Of a stretch of 14,292 nt of DNA, positions 1 to 6,990 are shown piece by piece. This stretch comes from an uncultured Eubacteriales bacterium. Lineage in GTDB: Bacteria; Bacillota; Clostridia; Lachnospirales; Anaerotignaceae. A program made the translations under genes and the position numbers. The notes under the pieces were generated by a model. It was not told the origin of the DNA, did no database searches, and saw only the letters and a program-made list of their open reading frames with translations. Position 1 is the first letter of the stretch; every line of letters starts with the position of its first letter. Where the stretch lies: positions 1-14,292 of the forward strand of contig CAKTER010000021.1 in assembly GCA_934552695.1 (NCBI GenBank), read 5' to 3'.

Positions 1-35
1 GCCCTGCGGACGCACACTGTCTGCGGGGCATTTTT
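1..35 (+). terminator. Rho-independent terminator of an upstream gene
   Basis: Bases 1-11 pair with 19-29 (11 pairs, two of them G-T wobbles) around a 7-base loop, followed by five T's at 31-35. The gene it ends lies outside the window. It separates that gene from the recombinase gene, which therefore needs its own promoter. Confidence 0.8.
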
Positions 36-44
36 CATTATTTA

Positions 45-73
45 TTAATGGTTCGGGGTTGCCGGGGTACACT
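45..73 (+). promoter_or_regulatory. possible weak promoter for the recombinase gene
   Basis: TTAATG at 45-50 and TACACT at 68-73 are 17 bases apart and lie between the terminator at 1-35 and the ribosome binding site at 90-95. Neither hexamer is strong. A TTGCCG at 59-64 is another -35 candidate but has no well-spaced -10. A promoter must lie here if the gene is transcribed independently; the exact choice is uncertain. Confidence 0.3.
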
Positions 74-102
74 ATGGGTATTCTCATTTAGGAGGTATCC
101 CT

Positions 103-942
103 ATGGCACACACCATCACACAAACCGATATGGCGGCGTATGGCGCAGCGCTGTTGGCGGATGAACGCACGGCGGGAACCGTTGCCAAATACCGTCGCGA
201 CCTGGCCGCCTTTGCCGGATGGCTGGACGGGCGTACCGTTACGAAGGAAACGGCCGCCGGCTGGAAGAAGCATCTTCTCGACGGCGGGTATGCGCCGCAG
301 ACGGTCAACTCCATGCTTGCCGCAGTCAATGGCTTTTTCCGCTTTATGGAGTGGGGCATCCGGCTCAAGTTCCTAAAAATCCAGCGCCGGATTTTCCGGG
401 ACAAATCCCGGGAGCTAACCAAACCCGAGTATGACCGCCTGCTTGCCGCCGCACGGGAAAGCGGGCAGGAGCGCCTGGCCCTGATTATGGAAACGCTGCT
501 GGCTACGGGCATCCGTATTTCCGAACTGCGCTACATCACGGGCGAGGCGGCGCAGGCGGGACGGGCTACCGTTACCCTTAAGGGGAAAATCCGCACCGTC
601 CTGCTTTCGGCCAAGCTTTGCCGCAAGCTGCTGAAATATGCCAAAAAACAAAAAATCGCCGCCGGGGAGATTTTTCTCACCAAAAGCGGACGGGGCATTT
701 CCCGGAGGCAGGTTTGGTACGAGCTTAAGCGGCTGTGCAGGGCGGCGGGGGTGGAGGCGTCGAAGGTGTTCCCCCACAATCTGCGCCACCTGTTTGCCAC
801 AACGTTTTACAAGGTTAGCCGGGACATTGTGCGCCTTGCGGATGTGTTGGGGCATTCCAGCATCGAAACTACCCGCATCTATTTGACCGTCAGCGGGGCA
901 GAGCAGCAACGGCAGCTGGATCGATTGGGACTTGTCTCGTAG
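103..942 (+). CDS. tyrosine recombinase / integrase (possible DNA invertase)
   Basis: This 279-residue protein is a tyrosine recombinase, which cuts and rejoins DNA through a covalent 3'-phosphotyrosine at paired inverted arms. The N-terminal core-binding domain spans about residues 8-90 and the catalytic domain about 105-275. The catalytic set appears complete: Arg138 in TGIRISEL, a lysine in the beta-hairpin GKIR (about 162), His225 and Arg228 in HNLRH, His251 in LGHSS and nucleophile Tyr260 in TRIYL. The length is typical of XerC/D-like and simple phase-variation recombinases. The ATG is set by AGGAGG at 90-95, 7 bases upstream. The gene stands alone, with no excisionase, relaxase or phage genes nearby. 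Its stop codon overlaps the first of three dif-like repeats that flank a promoter for the next gene, so I infer a site-specific inversion role. The family call is firm; the inversion role is inference. Confidence 0.93.
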   Translation: MAHTITQTDMAAYGAALLADERTAGTVAKYRRDLAAFAGWLDGRTVTKETAAGWKKHLLDGGYAPQTVNSMLAAVNGFFRFMEWGIRLKFLKIQRRIFRDKSRELTKPEYDRLLAAARESGQERLALIMETLLATGIRISELRYITGEAAQAGRATVTLKGKIRTVLLSAKLCRKLLKYAKKQKIAAGEIFLTKSGRGISRRQVWYELKRLCRAAGVEASKVFPHNLRHLFATTFYKVSRDIVRLADVLGHSSIETTRIYLTVSGAEQQRQLDRLGLVS

Positions 943-968
943 ACAACGAAATCAGCATTTTGTAAAAC
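941..968 (+). repeat. recombination-site-like repeat R1 (direct copy 1)
   Basis: The first copy of a 23-base unit (941-963) repeated exactly at 974-996. It has the core AAATCAGCATTT and central hexamer TCAGCA at 952-957, framed by an ACAAC-containing left arm. The right arm departs from the palindrome after TTTTGT. It overlaps the stop codon of the recombinase gene (TAG at 940-942). Confidence 0.8.
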
Positions 969-973
969 GGGAA

Positions 974-1001
974 AGACAACGAAATCAGCATTTTGTTGTT
1001 T
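974..1001 (+). repeat. recombination-site-like repeat R2 (direct copy 2, best palindrome)
   Basis: An 11-6-11 layout like a Xer/dif core: left arm 974-984, central TCAGCA at 985-990, right arm 991-1001. The arms are inverted repeats with 2 mismatches in 11. It starts 33 bases after R1 and matches it exactly over 23 bases. It is the likely left boundary of the invertible segment. Confidence 0.8.
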
Positions 1002-1017
1002 GTCCGCAAGCGGACAA
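1000..1017. repeat. perfect 18-bp palindrome
   Basis: TTGTCCGC at 1000-1007 and GCGGACAA at 1010-1017 are perfect inverted arms around AA. It overlaps the right edge of R2 by two bases. It has no T-run, so it is not a terminator. It could be an operator or an accessory protein-binding site for recombination. Confidence 0.6.
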
Positions 1018-1091
1018 GGGGTAAAACTTCTGTAAAATTAGCGGATTTTCCCAAGAAGCCGGACTTGTACATAAAAATAAGCACAAAAACC

Positions 1092-1127
1092 AGACCCGCA
1101 AATGGGAGACTTTTTGTGGGTCTTTTT
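1092..1127 (+). terminator. Rho-independent terminator after the recombinase gene
   Basis: Bases 1092-1102 pair with 1113-1123 (11 pairs, one G-T wobble) around a 10-base loop, with T's through 1127. On the other strand the stem is followed by GG and then five T's, so it may work in both directions. It lies about 150 bases after the recombinase stop and inside the putative invertible segment. Confidence 0.8.
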
Positions 1128-1152
1128 ATGCTGCCTATTTGGTGGGTAGGTA

Positions 1153-1181
1153 TTGCCTTTTTGTAACAACTATGGTACGAT
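1153..1181 (+). promoter_or_regulatory. extended -10 promoter directed at the SLH protein gene
   Basis: TTGCCT at 1153-1158 and TACGAT at 1176-1181 are separated by exactly 17 bases, and TGG directly precedes the -10, giving an extended TGn -10. Transcription would start near 1188 and give a leader of about 270 bases. It lies after the 1092-1127 terminator and inside the putative invertible segment. It is the only well-spaced candidate found between the terminator and the surface gene. Confidence 0.55.
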
Positions 1182-1203
1182 TCTGATGAAATAAGAGGCT
1201 AAG

Positions 1204-1458
1204 ATGGGACATTTTGCGAATAGAAATCACGAAATGCTGATTTGGTTGTTTGCGTCGATGCCGGATGGCATGGGCCGTTGTGTCCCAAATGGCAGATTCT
1301 TAACTTTTTATGCGGGGAAGGGGGAGAAATTTTGCTATGGTATGACTTGCGGCGGGACTTCGCCCGCCAAAAACGTTTTGAGACCTTGAGAGGAATGTAG
1401 AAGAACACAGGAGAGCGGATGATTATCCATCCCAAAACAGCAAGAAGGAGAAGGCAGT
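1204..1458 (+). other. 5' leader of the SLH protein gene, with a possible 61-residue leader ORF
   Basis: The leader has no recognised riboswitch. A hairpin pairs GGCGGG at 1351-1356 with CCCGCC at 1363-1368 and is followed by the palindrome AAAACGTTTT, which is not a convincing terminator. An ATG at 1204 preceded by AAGAGG (1193-1198) opens a 61-codon frame to 1389 that runs across R3. The peptide has no recognised motif, and its start would lie only about 16 bases from the predicted transcript start. It may be a leader peptide or chance; I do not call it a gene. Confidence 0.3.
1224..1251 (-). repeat. recombination-site-like repeat R3 (inverted copy)
   Basis: On the minus strand this copy carries the same AAATCAGCATTT core and TCAGCA centre (TGCTGA at 1235-1240 on the plus strand). 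Over the 21-base ACAAC-to-TTTGT core it differs from R1 and R2 at only two bases. It is opposite in orientation to R1 and R2, the arrangement that gives inversion rather than deletion. It is the likely right boundary of the invertible segment. Confidence 0.75.
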
Positions 1459-4400
1459 ATGACGAAGAGATTTATATCCATCCTCGTATCGTTCGCAGTT
1501 ATCTTGTCGCTGATACCGTCGATTACGGTAGCTGCCGCAGAGGGGAACGAAGGCATTGATGTTGCCGGGGTAACGGCCGGGGCCACAGAAAACGACCCCT
1601 ACGAGCTTCCGGAGGAGGCATTCTTGTATGGCACAAGAGGCGATACCTCGGAGATCGTCGGTATCAACTCGGTCTGGTACCAGGAGCATGTGATCGATGC
1701 GGGAATTAACTACATTTCCCTTAAGATTCCGGCTTCGACGGTAACGATTGGGCGTAGCTTTGTGGGCGGCTTTGGTACCATCAGCGGGTACCCGGCCGAT
1801 AACTCGCCGGAGAGAGACATCGCCTATATTTCCAACCAGCTGGTGGCGGTCGATTTTTCCGAGGCGACCGGCCTGAAGAAAATCGATTACCAGGCATTTT
1901 TCTGTGCGGCCAAATTGACCGGCGAAATTGACCTTTCCCACACGCAAGTGGAGGAAATTGGCGGCAATGCATTCAAAGAAACGGCCATTACCGGTGTAAT
2001 CCTGCCGAACACCCTGAAAAAAGTGGGGAATGATGACCCGAACAATACCAGTGGGAATGCCTCGGTGTTTGGGGAATGCAGCAATCTGGAGTATATCCGT
2101 GTGGCAGGCGGGAATCCGAATGCCGTGTTCGAGCTGCCCTCCCAGCTGGAGTTGGTTGGGTACACGGGCTTTTTCCTTGAGGGCACAAAGATTGAGCAAA
2201 CCATGATAGCTCAGCCGTTTGTCATCACACTTCCGGAGTCGCTTAAGGAAATGCAGCATGCGGCAATTGGATTTGACAACCTTGCGGCAGTAAAAAAGAC
2301 GCAATATATTTTTGAAAAAACCGATTTTACCGATACGAGCTTCCAGAAGGACTGTTTGTTCAACAGTCCCTATGCAAACAACTGGGGGGTTGCCAGATTC
2401 GCCGACAAGGCTGCCTACGATAGCTTTGTTGCAAAGTATCCTGACAACACGAAGTTTTACGGCAATCCCGCTTTTGAATTTGACCTGACCTTTGAGGGAA
2501 AGGAAACGCAGAAAAAGCTTTGGGGCTTGAGCATCCAGTATGAAAAGGATGGCGCCACCAATTATTGGGCAAAGAACGAGACCTACGCCCTTCCCGAAAA
2601 ACCGGATAGTGCCGCCACCCCCACCGCCAGCCAAGTGGGGTATTGGGACCTGAATAACGACGAGCTGAAAGCGACCTCCAATCTCCCCGCCACGCCAACG
2701 GCAACGGAGCTGACTGCCGTTTGGAAAATCAGAAGCGCACTTGTCGAGCCGACGGTTTACTATACGCTGAACGGCCAGGTTCAGGAGGAGCTGCGTTCTT
2801 TTGATGAAACGCTGCCGCTATTAAAGGTTGCCTATGTGAACGGAAATCCGGGCACAATCGGTGTGAAAGTGGACCATCCTCTGCTGAAGTCCAACGACGG
2901 AACGGTGGATAACTATGTGTATTTCAAGTACAGATGGATGGATGTGCAGGGACTAAGGTTGGGTGCCCGCTCCACGACGGCGACACCGGAACTGGGGTCG
3001 GGAATTTACAATGTGAACGTTCCTGCGGATTCTGCCGCACTAAATAATCCCAGCGAAGCATATACGGAGATTCCGATTCGAGACAGCAACGATAACAGAG
3101 TGGCAGGAACCAATGATTATACTTTTTACAACGTAGAAATTTACGGCTACTATGTGCATGGCGGAACAGAAAAGCTGTTCTATGTTTCCAATGGACTCGG
3201 GAAAGTCTACTTAAGGGTACCGAACAGTCCCACTTATACAACGCAAGATATGTTTTGTATCTGTGCCAAATTTTTGGATGTTTGGACCATAACCTTTGAC
3301 CTGAATGGCGGTACGGCGCCTGAAGGGGTGGATTACAAACCGGTACAAAAGGAGAAATGGCAATCCCATCCCACACCGGTGGGGCCGTTAAAGCCGGGCT
3401 ATTACTGCTGGGGCTGGAAGGAAAAAGACGGAACAAAAGAGTATTACCAGGGCATGGCAATTGAAACGGCCAAAGATGTGACGCTGGTAGCCCAGTATGA
3501 ACCCATCGAGTACACCATCCAATATAAGCCGAACCTGCCGGACGCCACGGGGGAAGTCCCGGAGCAGCGCTACATTTATGATACGGCGGGCGAAAAGCTG
3601 ACCGATAAGGTGTTTACCAGCGCAACGAAGAACCTGGTTGGTTGGAGCCTGACGGCGGACGCAGAACATGCAAGCTATGCGCCGGAAGCGGTTATCGACG
3701 ATACGCTGAAAGCGGCGATGGTAGCCTCGGCGAACGAAACGATTCAGCTGTATGCCGTTTGGGCGGACAAGGCGGCGGTTTCCATGACCTTTGACGCCGG
3801 CGAGGGCGCCTTTGCAGGCGGAGACCGGCAAAAGAGGGAAAGCGTTATCCCCGGCCTGCAAAATCCGTTGCCCGCACCGCCTACCAGAGCGGGGTATACC
3901 TTCGACGGCTGGGCCTCCGATACCGCAGACTACGCAGACCTGGCCAAGGACGCAACCCTGACCCCCGCCGCCTTGGAGGGGAAGAACGTAACCTACACCG
4001 CCAAATGGGTGCAAAACAAGTATACCGTTACGTTCCAGGCCGGCAGCAACGGCTACTTTACGGATCCCCAGGATTTGTTGATAAGCCAGACCATCCTCGA
4101 AAATGACTGTGTGGCCGGAGTCCCTGCCATCACGGCGGCCGGCCGGTATGATTTTGTGGGCTGGCAGATTGACGGGGCGGGGACGGTATACACCGACGCA
4201 CAGGTTAAGGAGCTTGCCATCTGCGCCAATACGGTGTTTGTTGCCAGCTATAGCTACGACTTTGGCCCCGGGTACCCCAGCACGGAGATTAAGCCCGGCG
4301 ATAAGCCCAAGCCGGAGCCGAAGCCCGAACCCAAACCGGAGCCGAAGCCCGAACCGAAGCCCGAGGCGCCGGTGGTAGCCGACCCGGCGGATACCGGCGT

Positions 4401-5049
4401 TGCGGATACCCTGGAAACGGTGCTGCACCATGCGTATCTGCATGGGTATGGAAACGGCGAGTTTGGCCCCAACCGAAACATGACCCGAGCCGAAGTGGCG
4501 CAGATGTTCTACAACCTGCTGCGGCAAAAGAATGTCCCGGTCACCGTGCGGTTTACGGACGTTGCCGAGGACGACTGGTATGCTACGGCGGTCAATACGC
4601 TGGCCTCCCTGGATATCCTTAAGGGCGTTGGCGAAAACAAGTATGCGCCGAACCGGGCCATTTCCCGGGCGGAATTTGCGGCGATTGCCACAAGATTTGC
4701 CAAGGTGAGCCTGGAAGGCAGCGTTCCCTTTGACGATATTTCGGGGGCGGAATGGTATTACAACGCCGTCCTGACGGCGGTAAACTACGGCTGGATTAGC
4801 GGGTACGAGGATAACACCTTTAGACCGTCCCATACCGTTACCAGAGCCGAGGTGACGGCCATTGTAAACCGGATGCTTGCCAGATTTGCAGATAAGGAAT
4901 ATGTAACGAAGCATATCCACACCATTAAGGATTTCTACGATGTGGCTAGCTCGTTCTGGGCATACGATTATATTTTGGAAGCTACCAACGGCCATGACTA
5001 TGACTGGGTAGAACGCATGGAGGTTTGGGAAAAGCACTTTATACAGTAA
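1459..5049 (+). CDS. large secreted surface protein: BspA-like LRR, InlB-like repeats, three SLH domains
   Basis: A 1196-residue exported cell-surface protein. Residues 1-27 form a signal peptide (KR, then a hydrophobic stretch, AAA cleavage region). About 125-270 resembles BspA-type leucine-rich repeats (LTGEIDLSHTQVEEIG, TGVILPNTLKKV). About 610-935 holds four InlB/Listeria-Bacteroides-like beta repeats of the type FDLNGG...GYYCWGWK...YEP. A KPEP-rich linker (about 949-970) spans the wall and leads to three SLH domains (about 982-1025, 1031-1085, 1090-1145) with the motifs TRAE, SRAE and TRAE. SLH domains bind pyruvylated secondary cell-wall polymers, so the C-terminus is the anchor and the N-terminal part is exposed, probably for adhesion or host contact. 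AAGGAG at 1445-1450 sets the ATG. The gene is monocistronic, ends at a strong terminator and sits behind the putative invertible promoter, which suggests phase-variable expression. The ligand is unknown. Confidence 0.9.
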   Translation: MTKRFISILVSFAVILSLIPSITVAAAEGNEGIDVAGVTAGATENDPYELPEEAFLYGTRGDTSEIVGINSVWYQEHVIDAGINYISLKIPASTVTIGRSFVGGFGTISGYPADNSPERDIAYISNQLVAVDFSEATGLKKIDYQAFFCAAKLTGEIDLSHTQVEEIGGNAFKETAITGVILPNTLKKVGNDDPNNTSGNASVFGECSNLEYIRVAGGNPNAVFELPSQLELVGYTGFFLEGTKIEQTMIAQPFVITLPESLKEMQHAAIGFDNLAAVKKTQYIFEKTDFTDTSFQKDCLFNSPYANNWGVARFADKAAYDSFVAKYPDNTKFYGNPAFEFDLTFEGKETQKKLWGLSIQYEKDGATNYWAKNETYALPEKPDSAATPTASQVGYWDLNNDELKATSNLPATPTATELTAVWKIRSALVEPTVYYTLNGQVQEELRSFDETLPLLKVAYVNGNPGTIGVKVDHPLLKSNDGTVDNYVYFKYRWMDVQGLRLGARSTTATPELGSGIYNVNVPADSAALNNPSEAYTEIPIRDSNDNRVAGTNDYTFYNVEIYGYYVHGGTEKLFYVSNGLGKVYLRVPNSPTYTTQDMFCICAKFLDVWTITFDLNGGTAPEGVDYKPVQKEKWQSHPTPVGPLKPGYYCWGWKEKDGTKEYYQGMAIETAKDVTLVAQYEPIEYTIQYKPNLPDATGEVPEQRYIYDTAGEKLTDKVFTSATKNLVGWSLTADAEHASYAPEAVIDDTLKAAMVASANETIQLYAVWADKAAVSMTFDAGEGAFAGGDRQKRESVIPGLQNPLPAPPTRAGYTFDGWASDTADYADLAKDATLTPAALEGKNVTYTAKWVQNKYTVTFQAGSNGYFTDPQDLLISQTILENDCVAGVPAITAAGRYDFVGWQIDGAGTVYTDAQVKELAICANTVFVASYSYDFGPGYPSTEIKPGDKPKPEPKPEPKPEPKPEPKPEAPVVADPADTGVADTLETVLHHAYLHGYGNGEFGPNRNMTRAEVAQMFYNLLRQKNVPVTVRFTDVAEDDWYATAVNTLASLDILKGVGENKYAPNRAISRAEFAAIATRFAKVSLEGSVPFDDISGAEWYYNAVLTAVNYGWISGYEDNTFRPSHTVTRAEVTAIVNRMLARFADKEYVTKHIHTIKDFYDVASSFWAYDYILEATNGHDYDWVERMEVWEKHFIQ
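4303..4365 (+). repeat. in-gene tandem repeat coding for a KPEP linker
   Basis: Degenerate 12-base units of the form AARCCSGARCCS repeat about five times inside the SLH protein gene, coding Lys-Pro-Glu-Pro. Such repeats can change length by slippage. The 12-base unit keeps the reading frame, so changes would alter linker length only. Confidence 0.8.
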
Positions 5050-5054
5050 GGAGG

Positions 5055-5080
5055 AGCGGGACAGATTGTCCCGCTTTTCT
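5055..5080 (+). terminator. Rho-independent terminator of the SLH protein gene
   Basis: Bases 5055-5063 pair perfectly with 5067-5075 around a GAT loop, followed by a T-rich tail. It begins 6 bases after the stop codon and isolates the surface gene from the CoA-transferase gene. Confidence 0.85.
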
Positions 5081-5113
5081 CATTTTTGTGCATTGTGAAA
5101 AATAAAAAATTCA

Positions 5114-5142
5114 TTGACCAAATCGGTTGTGCAAGTTATAAT
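5114..5142 (+). promoter_or_regulatory. sigma-A promoter of the CoA-transferase gene
   Basis: TTGACC at 5114-5119 and a perfect TATAAT at 5137-5142 are 17 bases apart in AT-rich DNA. Transcription would begin near 5149. The TTG of the -35 box can be read as an upstream start codon for the CoA-transferase frame, which this promoter argues against. Confidence 0.85.
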
Positions 5143-5218
5143 AAAATTGCGCAAAAAGCAGCAATTGATTTTACAAAATGCTAGAATTCAACCTGGGGAA
5201 GAAAGGAAGCGTGTGATT

Positions 5219-6427
5219 ATGGATGTAAAAAAGCCGTTTGCAGGGATTCGCGTTGTGGATTTAAGCACGTACATTGCAGCGCCGGTGGCTGGCCGGATGC
5301 TGGCCGATTGGGGCGCCGAAGTCATTAAGGTGGAGCCGTTAGAGGGCGACATTTGGCGGTGGTATGGCCCCACGGTACACGTCCCTGCGAATGACGAAGA
5401 AAACCCGTTGTTTGACGACACCAACGCCAACAAGCAGGGGATTGCCCTGAATTTGCGGAATCCCAAAGCGGTAGAGGCTTTTAAAAAGCTGCTGGGAACC
5501 GCCGATATTTTCTTGACCAACAACCGGGAATCTTCTCTGAAAAAGATGGGGCTGGACTATGACAGCTTAAAGGACATCTATCCGTCCATGATTTACGCCC
5601 AGGTTACCGGGTATGGCGAGGTGGGCCCCGATAAGGACCTGCCCGGCTTTGACACGGTGGCGCACTTTGCCCGCACCGGCTTTACCGGCGATTTTTCCGA
5701 GGCCAGCGGCTGGCTGATGACGGCCCCCGGCGGCTGGGGCGATATGTCCTGCGGTACCACCCTGTTTGGGGCTATGTGTGCGGCGCTGTTTGCCCGGGAG
5801 CGCAACGGCGGCAAGGGCGACAAGGTTACCGTATCTTTGATGGGGTCCGGTATCTGGTTTGGTTCGGTGCAGAACATTGCCACGCAGGAATGCTATGGCG
5901 AGCCGTATCCCAAAATGCGGGATATGACCGATCCCTTCCTGTGTACCTATAAGTGCAAGGACGGCCGTTGGATTATGATGAGCCTGCTGAACTTTAAGGC
6001 CCAGTGGGAGCCTTTCTGCGATGCGATGGGGATCCCCGAAGGGAAGAACTGGTCGAGGGACGATGTGCTGACGAAACGGCCCGAAGCGCAGGCTATGATT
6101 GGCGGGGCCTTTGCCAAGCTGGATTCGGAAGAGGCCGTACAGATTTTGAACAAGATTAGCATTGTTCAGACCATTGTGGCGCATTTTAGTGATAACGCCA
6201 AGGATGAGCATGCCCACATCAACGACTTTATGCGGAAGATTACTCTGGATAACGGCCGGGAGATTTCGATGCCCATGAATGCGATTAAGTCCCGGAATTT
6301 GGGGAATTATCCCTATCGGCGGGGCCCCCTGTTGGGCGAAAACACCGACGCTGTGTTAAAGACCCTGGGCTATACCGACGAAGAGCTGGCCGCCATGAAG
6401 GAAGAAAAGGCCATTTCCCAAAAATAA
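5219..6427 (+). CDS. family III CoA-transferase (CaiB/BaiF)
   Basis: A 402-residue cytosolic family III CoA-transferase, which moves coenzyme A between carboxylic acids through an aspartyl-CoA thioester. The N-terminal FAGIRVVDLSTYIAAP and GAEVIKVEPLEGD match the Rossmann-like start of the family. QVTGYGEVGPDKDLPGFD and GDKVTVSLMGSG are further family signatures, and Asp175 in GWGDMSCG is the likely catalytic aspartate. The overall pattern recalls clostridial FldA/HadA enzymes that activate aryl- or 2-hydroxy acids, but no dehydratase genes lie beside it, so the substrate is unknown. AAAGGAAG at 5202-5209, 9 bases ahead, supports ATG 5219; upstream in-frame starts would begin within the promoter. 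The gene is alone between its own promoter and terminator. Confidence 0.9.
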   Translation: MDVKKPFAGIRVVDLSTYIAAPVAGRMLADWGAEVIKVEPLEGDIWRWYGPTVHVPANDEENPLFDDTNANKQGIALNLRNPKAVEAFKKLLGTADIFLTNNRESSLKKMGLDYDSLKDIYPSMIYAQVTGYGEVGPDKDLPGFDTVAHFARTGFTGDFSEASGWLMTAPGGWGDMSCGTTLFGAMCAALFARERNGGKGDKVTVSLMGSGIWFGSVQNIATQECYGEPYPKMRDMTDPFLCTYKCKDGRWIMMSLLNFKAQWEPFCDAMGIPEGKNWSRDDVLTKRPEAQAMIGGAFAKLDSEEAVQILNKISIVQTIVAHFSDNAKDEHAHINDFMRKITLDNGREISMPMNAIKSRNLGNYPYRRGPLLGENTDAVLKTLGYTDEELAAMKEEKAISQK

Positions 6428-6442
6428 CGCACTGCCTTCCCC

Positions 6443-6466
6443 AAGCCCCCCTAGCGGGGGCTTTTT
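6443..6466 (+). terminator. Rho-independent terminator of the CoA-transferase gene
   Basis: AAGCCCCC at 6443-6450 pairs with GGGGGCTT at 6456-6463 around a 5-base loop, and T's run to 6466. It lies 15 bases after the stop codon. Confidence 0.9.
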
Positions 6467-6484
6467 GTATCCGTTGCCATTCCC

Positions 6485-6513
6485 TTGCCAAAGTGCAAAA
6501 AATCGACTATAAT
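6485..6513 (+). promoter_or_regulatory. sigma-A promoter of the four-gene operon
   Basis: TTGCCA at 6485-6490 and a perfect TATAAT at 6508-6513 are 17 bases apart, directly after the preceding terminator. The start would be near 6520, about 35 bases before the first gene. Confidence 0.85.
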
Positions 6514-6555
6514 AGGGAGAGGTAGAAGTAAAGCACCGAAAAGAGGAGCGAATTT

Positions 6556-6990
6556 ATGGAAGAATCCGTACTGGTTATTATGCTGCGGGATCCCGAAACC
6601 GGTTTTTTGGATAAGGAGCTGGGAAGCTACGATGTGGGCGAGGATGACGCCCTGATTTATAACACCTATGCCCGGGAAACGCCGGAGGGCGTAGAGGTCT
6701 GCCTGAAGCTGACGGTGGACCGGGAGGTGGAGGATTGGGAGTTTTCGGCCATTTACGATTACTACGACGACGCTCCGCTGCGGGAGGCCGTTACCTCTTT
6801 TGCCGAGGTGGAGGACGCCTATAACCCCACCTGGGAAGTGACTTTGCCCTATTTGGAAAACACCACAGCCATGGAGGAAGCCTTAAAAAAGGTGCTCCGG
6901 CTGCACAAACGGGAACTGGCTTCGGTGTACGAGGCCATTGCCGGTCAAAAGGATGCGTATACGTCCCATGAAAACGAATCTGACGAATAA
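6556..6990 (+). CDS. acidic hypothetical protein (possibly DUF6762)
   Basis: A 144-residue strongly acidic protein with no signal peptide or membrane segment, so probably cytosolic. The N-terminal half has a beta-rich look (LVIMLRDPETGFLDKELGSYDV, GVEVCLKLTVDREVEDWEFSAIYDYYDD) and the C-terminal part is probably helical (TAMEEALKKVLRLHKRELASVYEAI). From memory, a start of the type LVxMxRDxETGxLxKELGSYxV recalls the clostridial DUF6762 family, but I could not check this. No function is known. GAGGAG at 6543-6548, 7 bases before the ATG, supports the start. Its end overlaps the next gene by 23 bases in another frame, which suggests coupled translation. Confidence 0.8.
   Translation: MEESVLVIMLRDPETGFLDKELGSYDVGEDDALIYNTYARETPEGVEVCLKLTVDREVEDWEFSAIYDYYDDAPLREAVTSFAEVEDAYNPTWEVTLPYLENTTAMEEALKKVLRLHKRELASVYEAIAGQKDAYTSHENESDE

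Larger units (their letters stand above)
1002..1223. mobile_element. putative invertible promoter segment (about 220 bp)
   Basis: This stretch lies between R2 and the inverted copy R3. In order it holds most of a perfect 8-base-arm palindrome (1000-1017), a terminator (1092-1127) and an extended -10 promoter (1153-1181) pointing right to the SLH surface-protein gene. As read, the terminator stops recombinase transcripts and the promoter faces the surface gene. If flipped, the promoter would face the recombinase and the terminator would stand before the surface gene. Inversion is inferred from the layout and the neighbouring recombinase; no alternative orientation can be seen in one sequence. 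Confidence 0.55.

Noticed and set aside
103..942. Recombinase as the integrase of a prophage or integrative element
   Set aside because: No phage, conjugation or excision genes are nearby, no tRNA attachment site is visible, and inverted sites with a promoter between them fit a local switch better. It cannot be fully excluded from this window.
941..996. Two direct repeats read as a CRISPR-like start
   Set aside because: Only two copies with a 10-base gap, the third copy is inverted, and there are no cas genes. A recombinase-site reading explains orientation and position better.
1423..2634. A 403-codon open frame on the minus strand
   Set aside because: Antisense to the signal peptide and LRR part of the SLH protein, with no recognisable protein motif.
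3388..5037. A 549-codon open frame on the minus strand under the SLH gene
   Set aside because: It is antisense to a gene with clear domains, shows no recognisable protein motif, and repeats the linker as a low-complexity mirror. It is a codon-bias shadow.
5114..5218. N-terminal extension of the CoA-transferase from a TTG at 5114
   Set aside because: The TTG is part of the -35 box of a strong promoter. The ribosome binding site and the family start both point to 5219.
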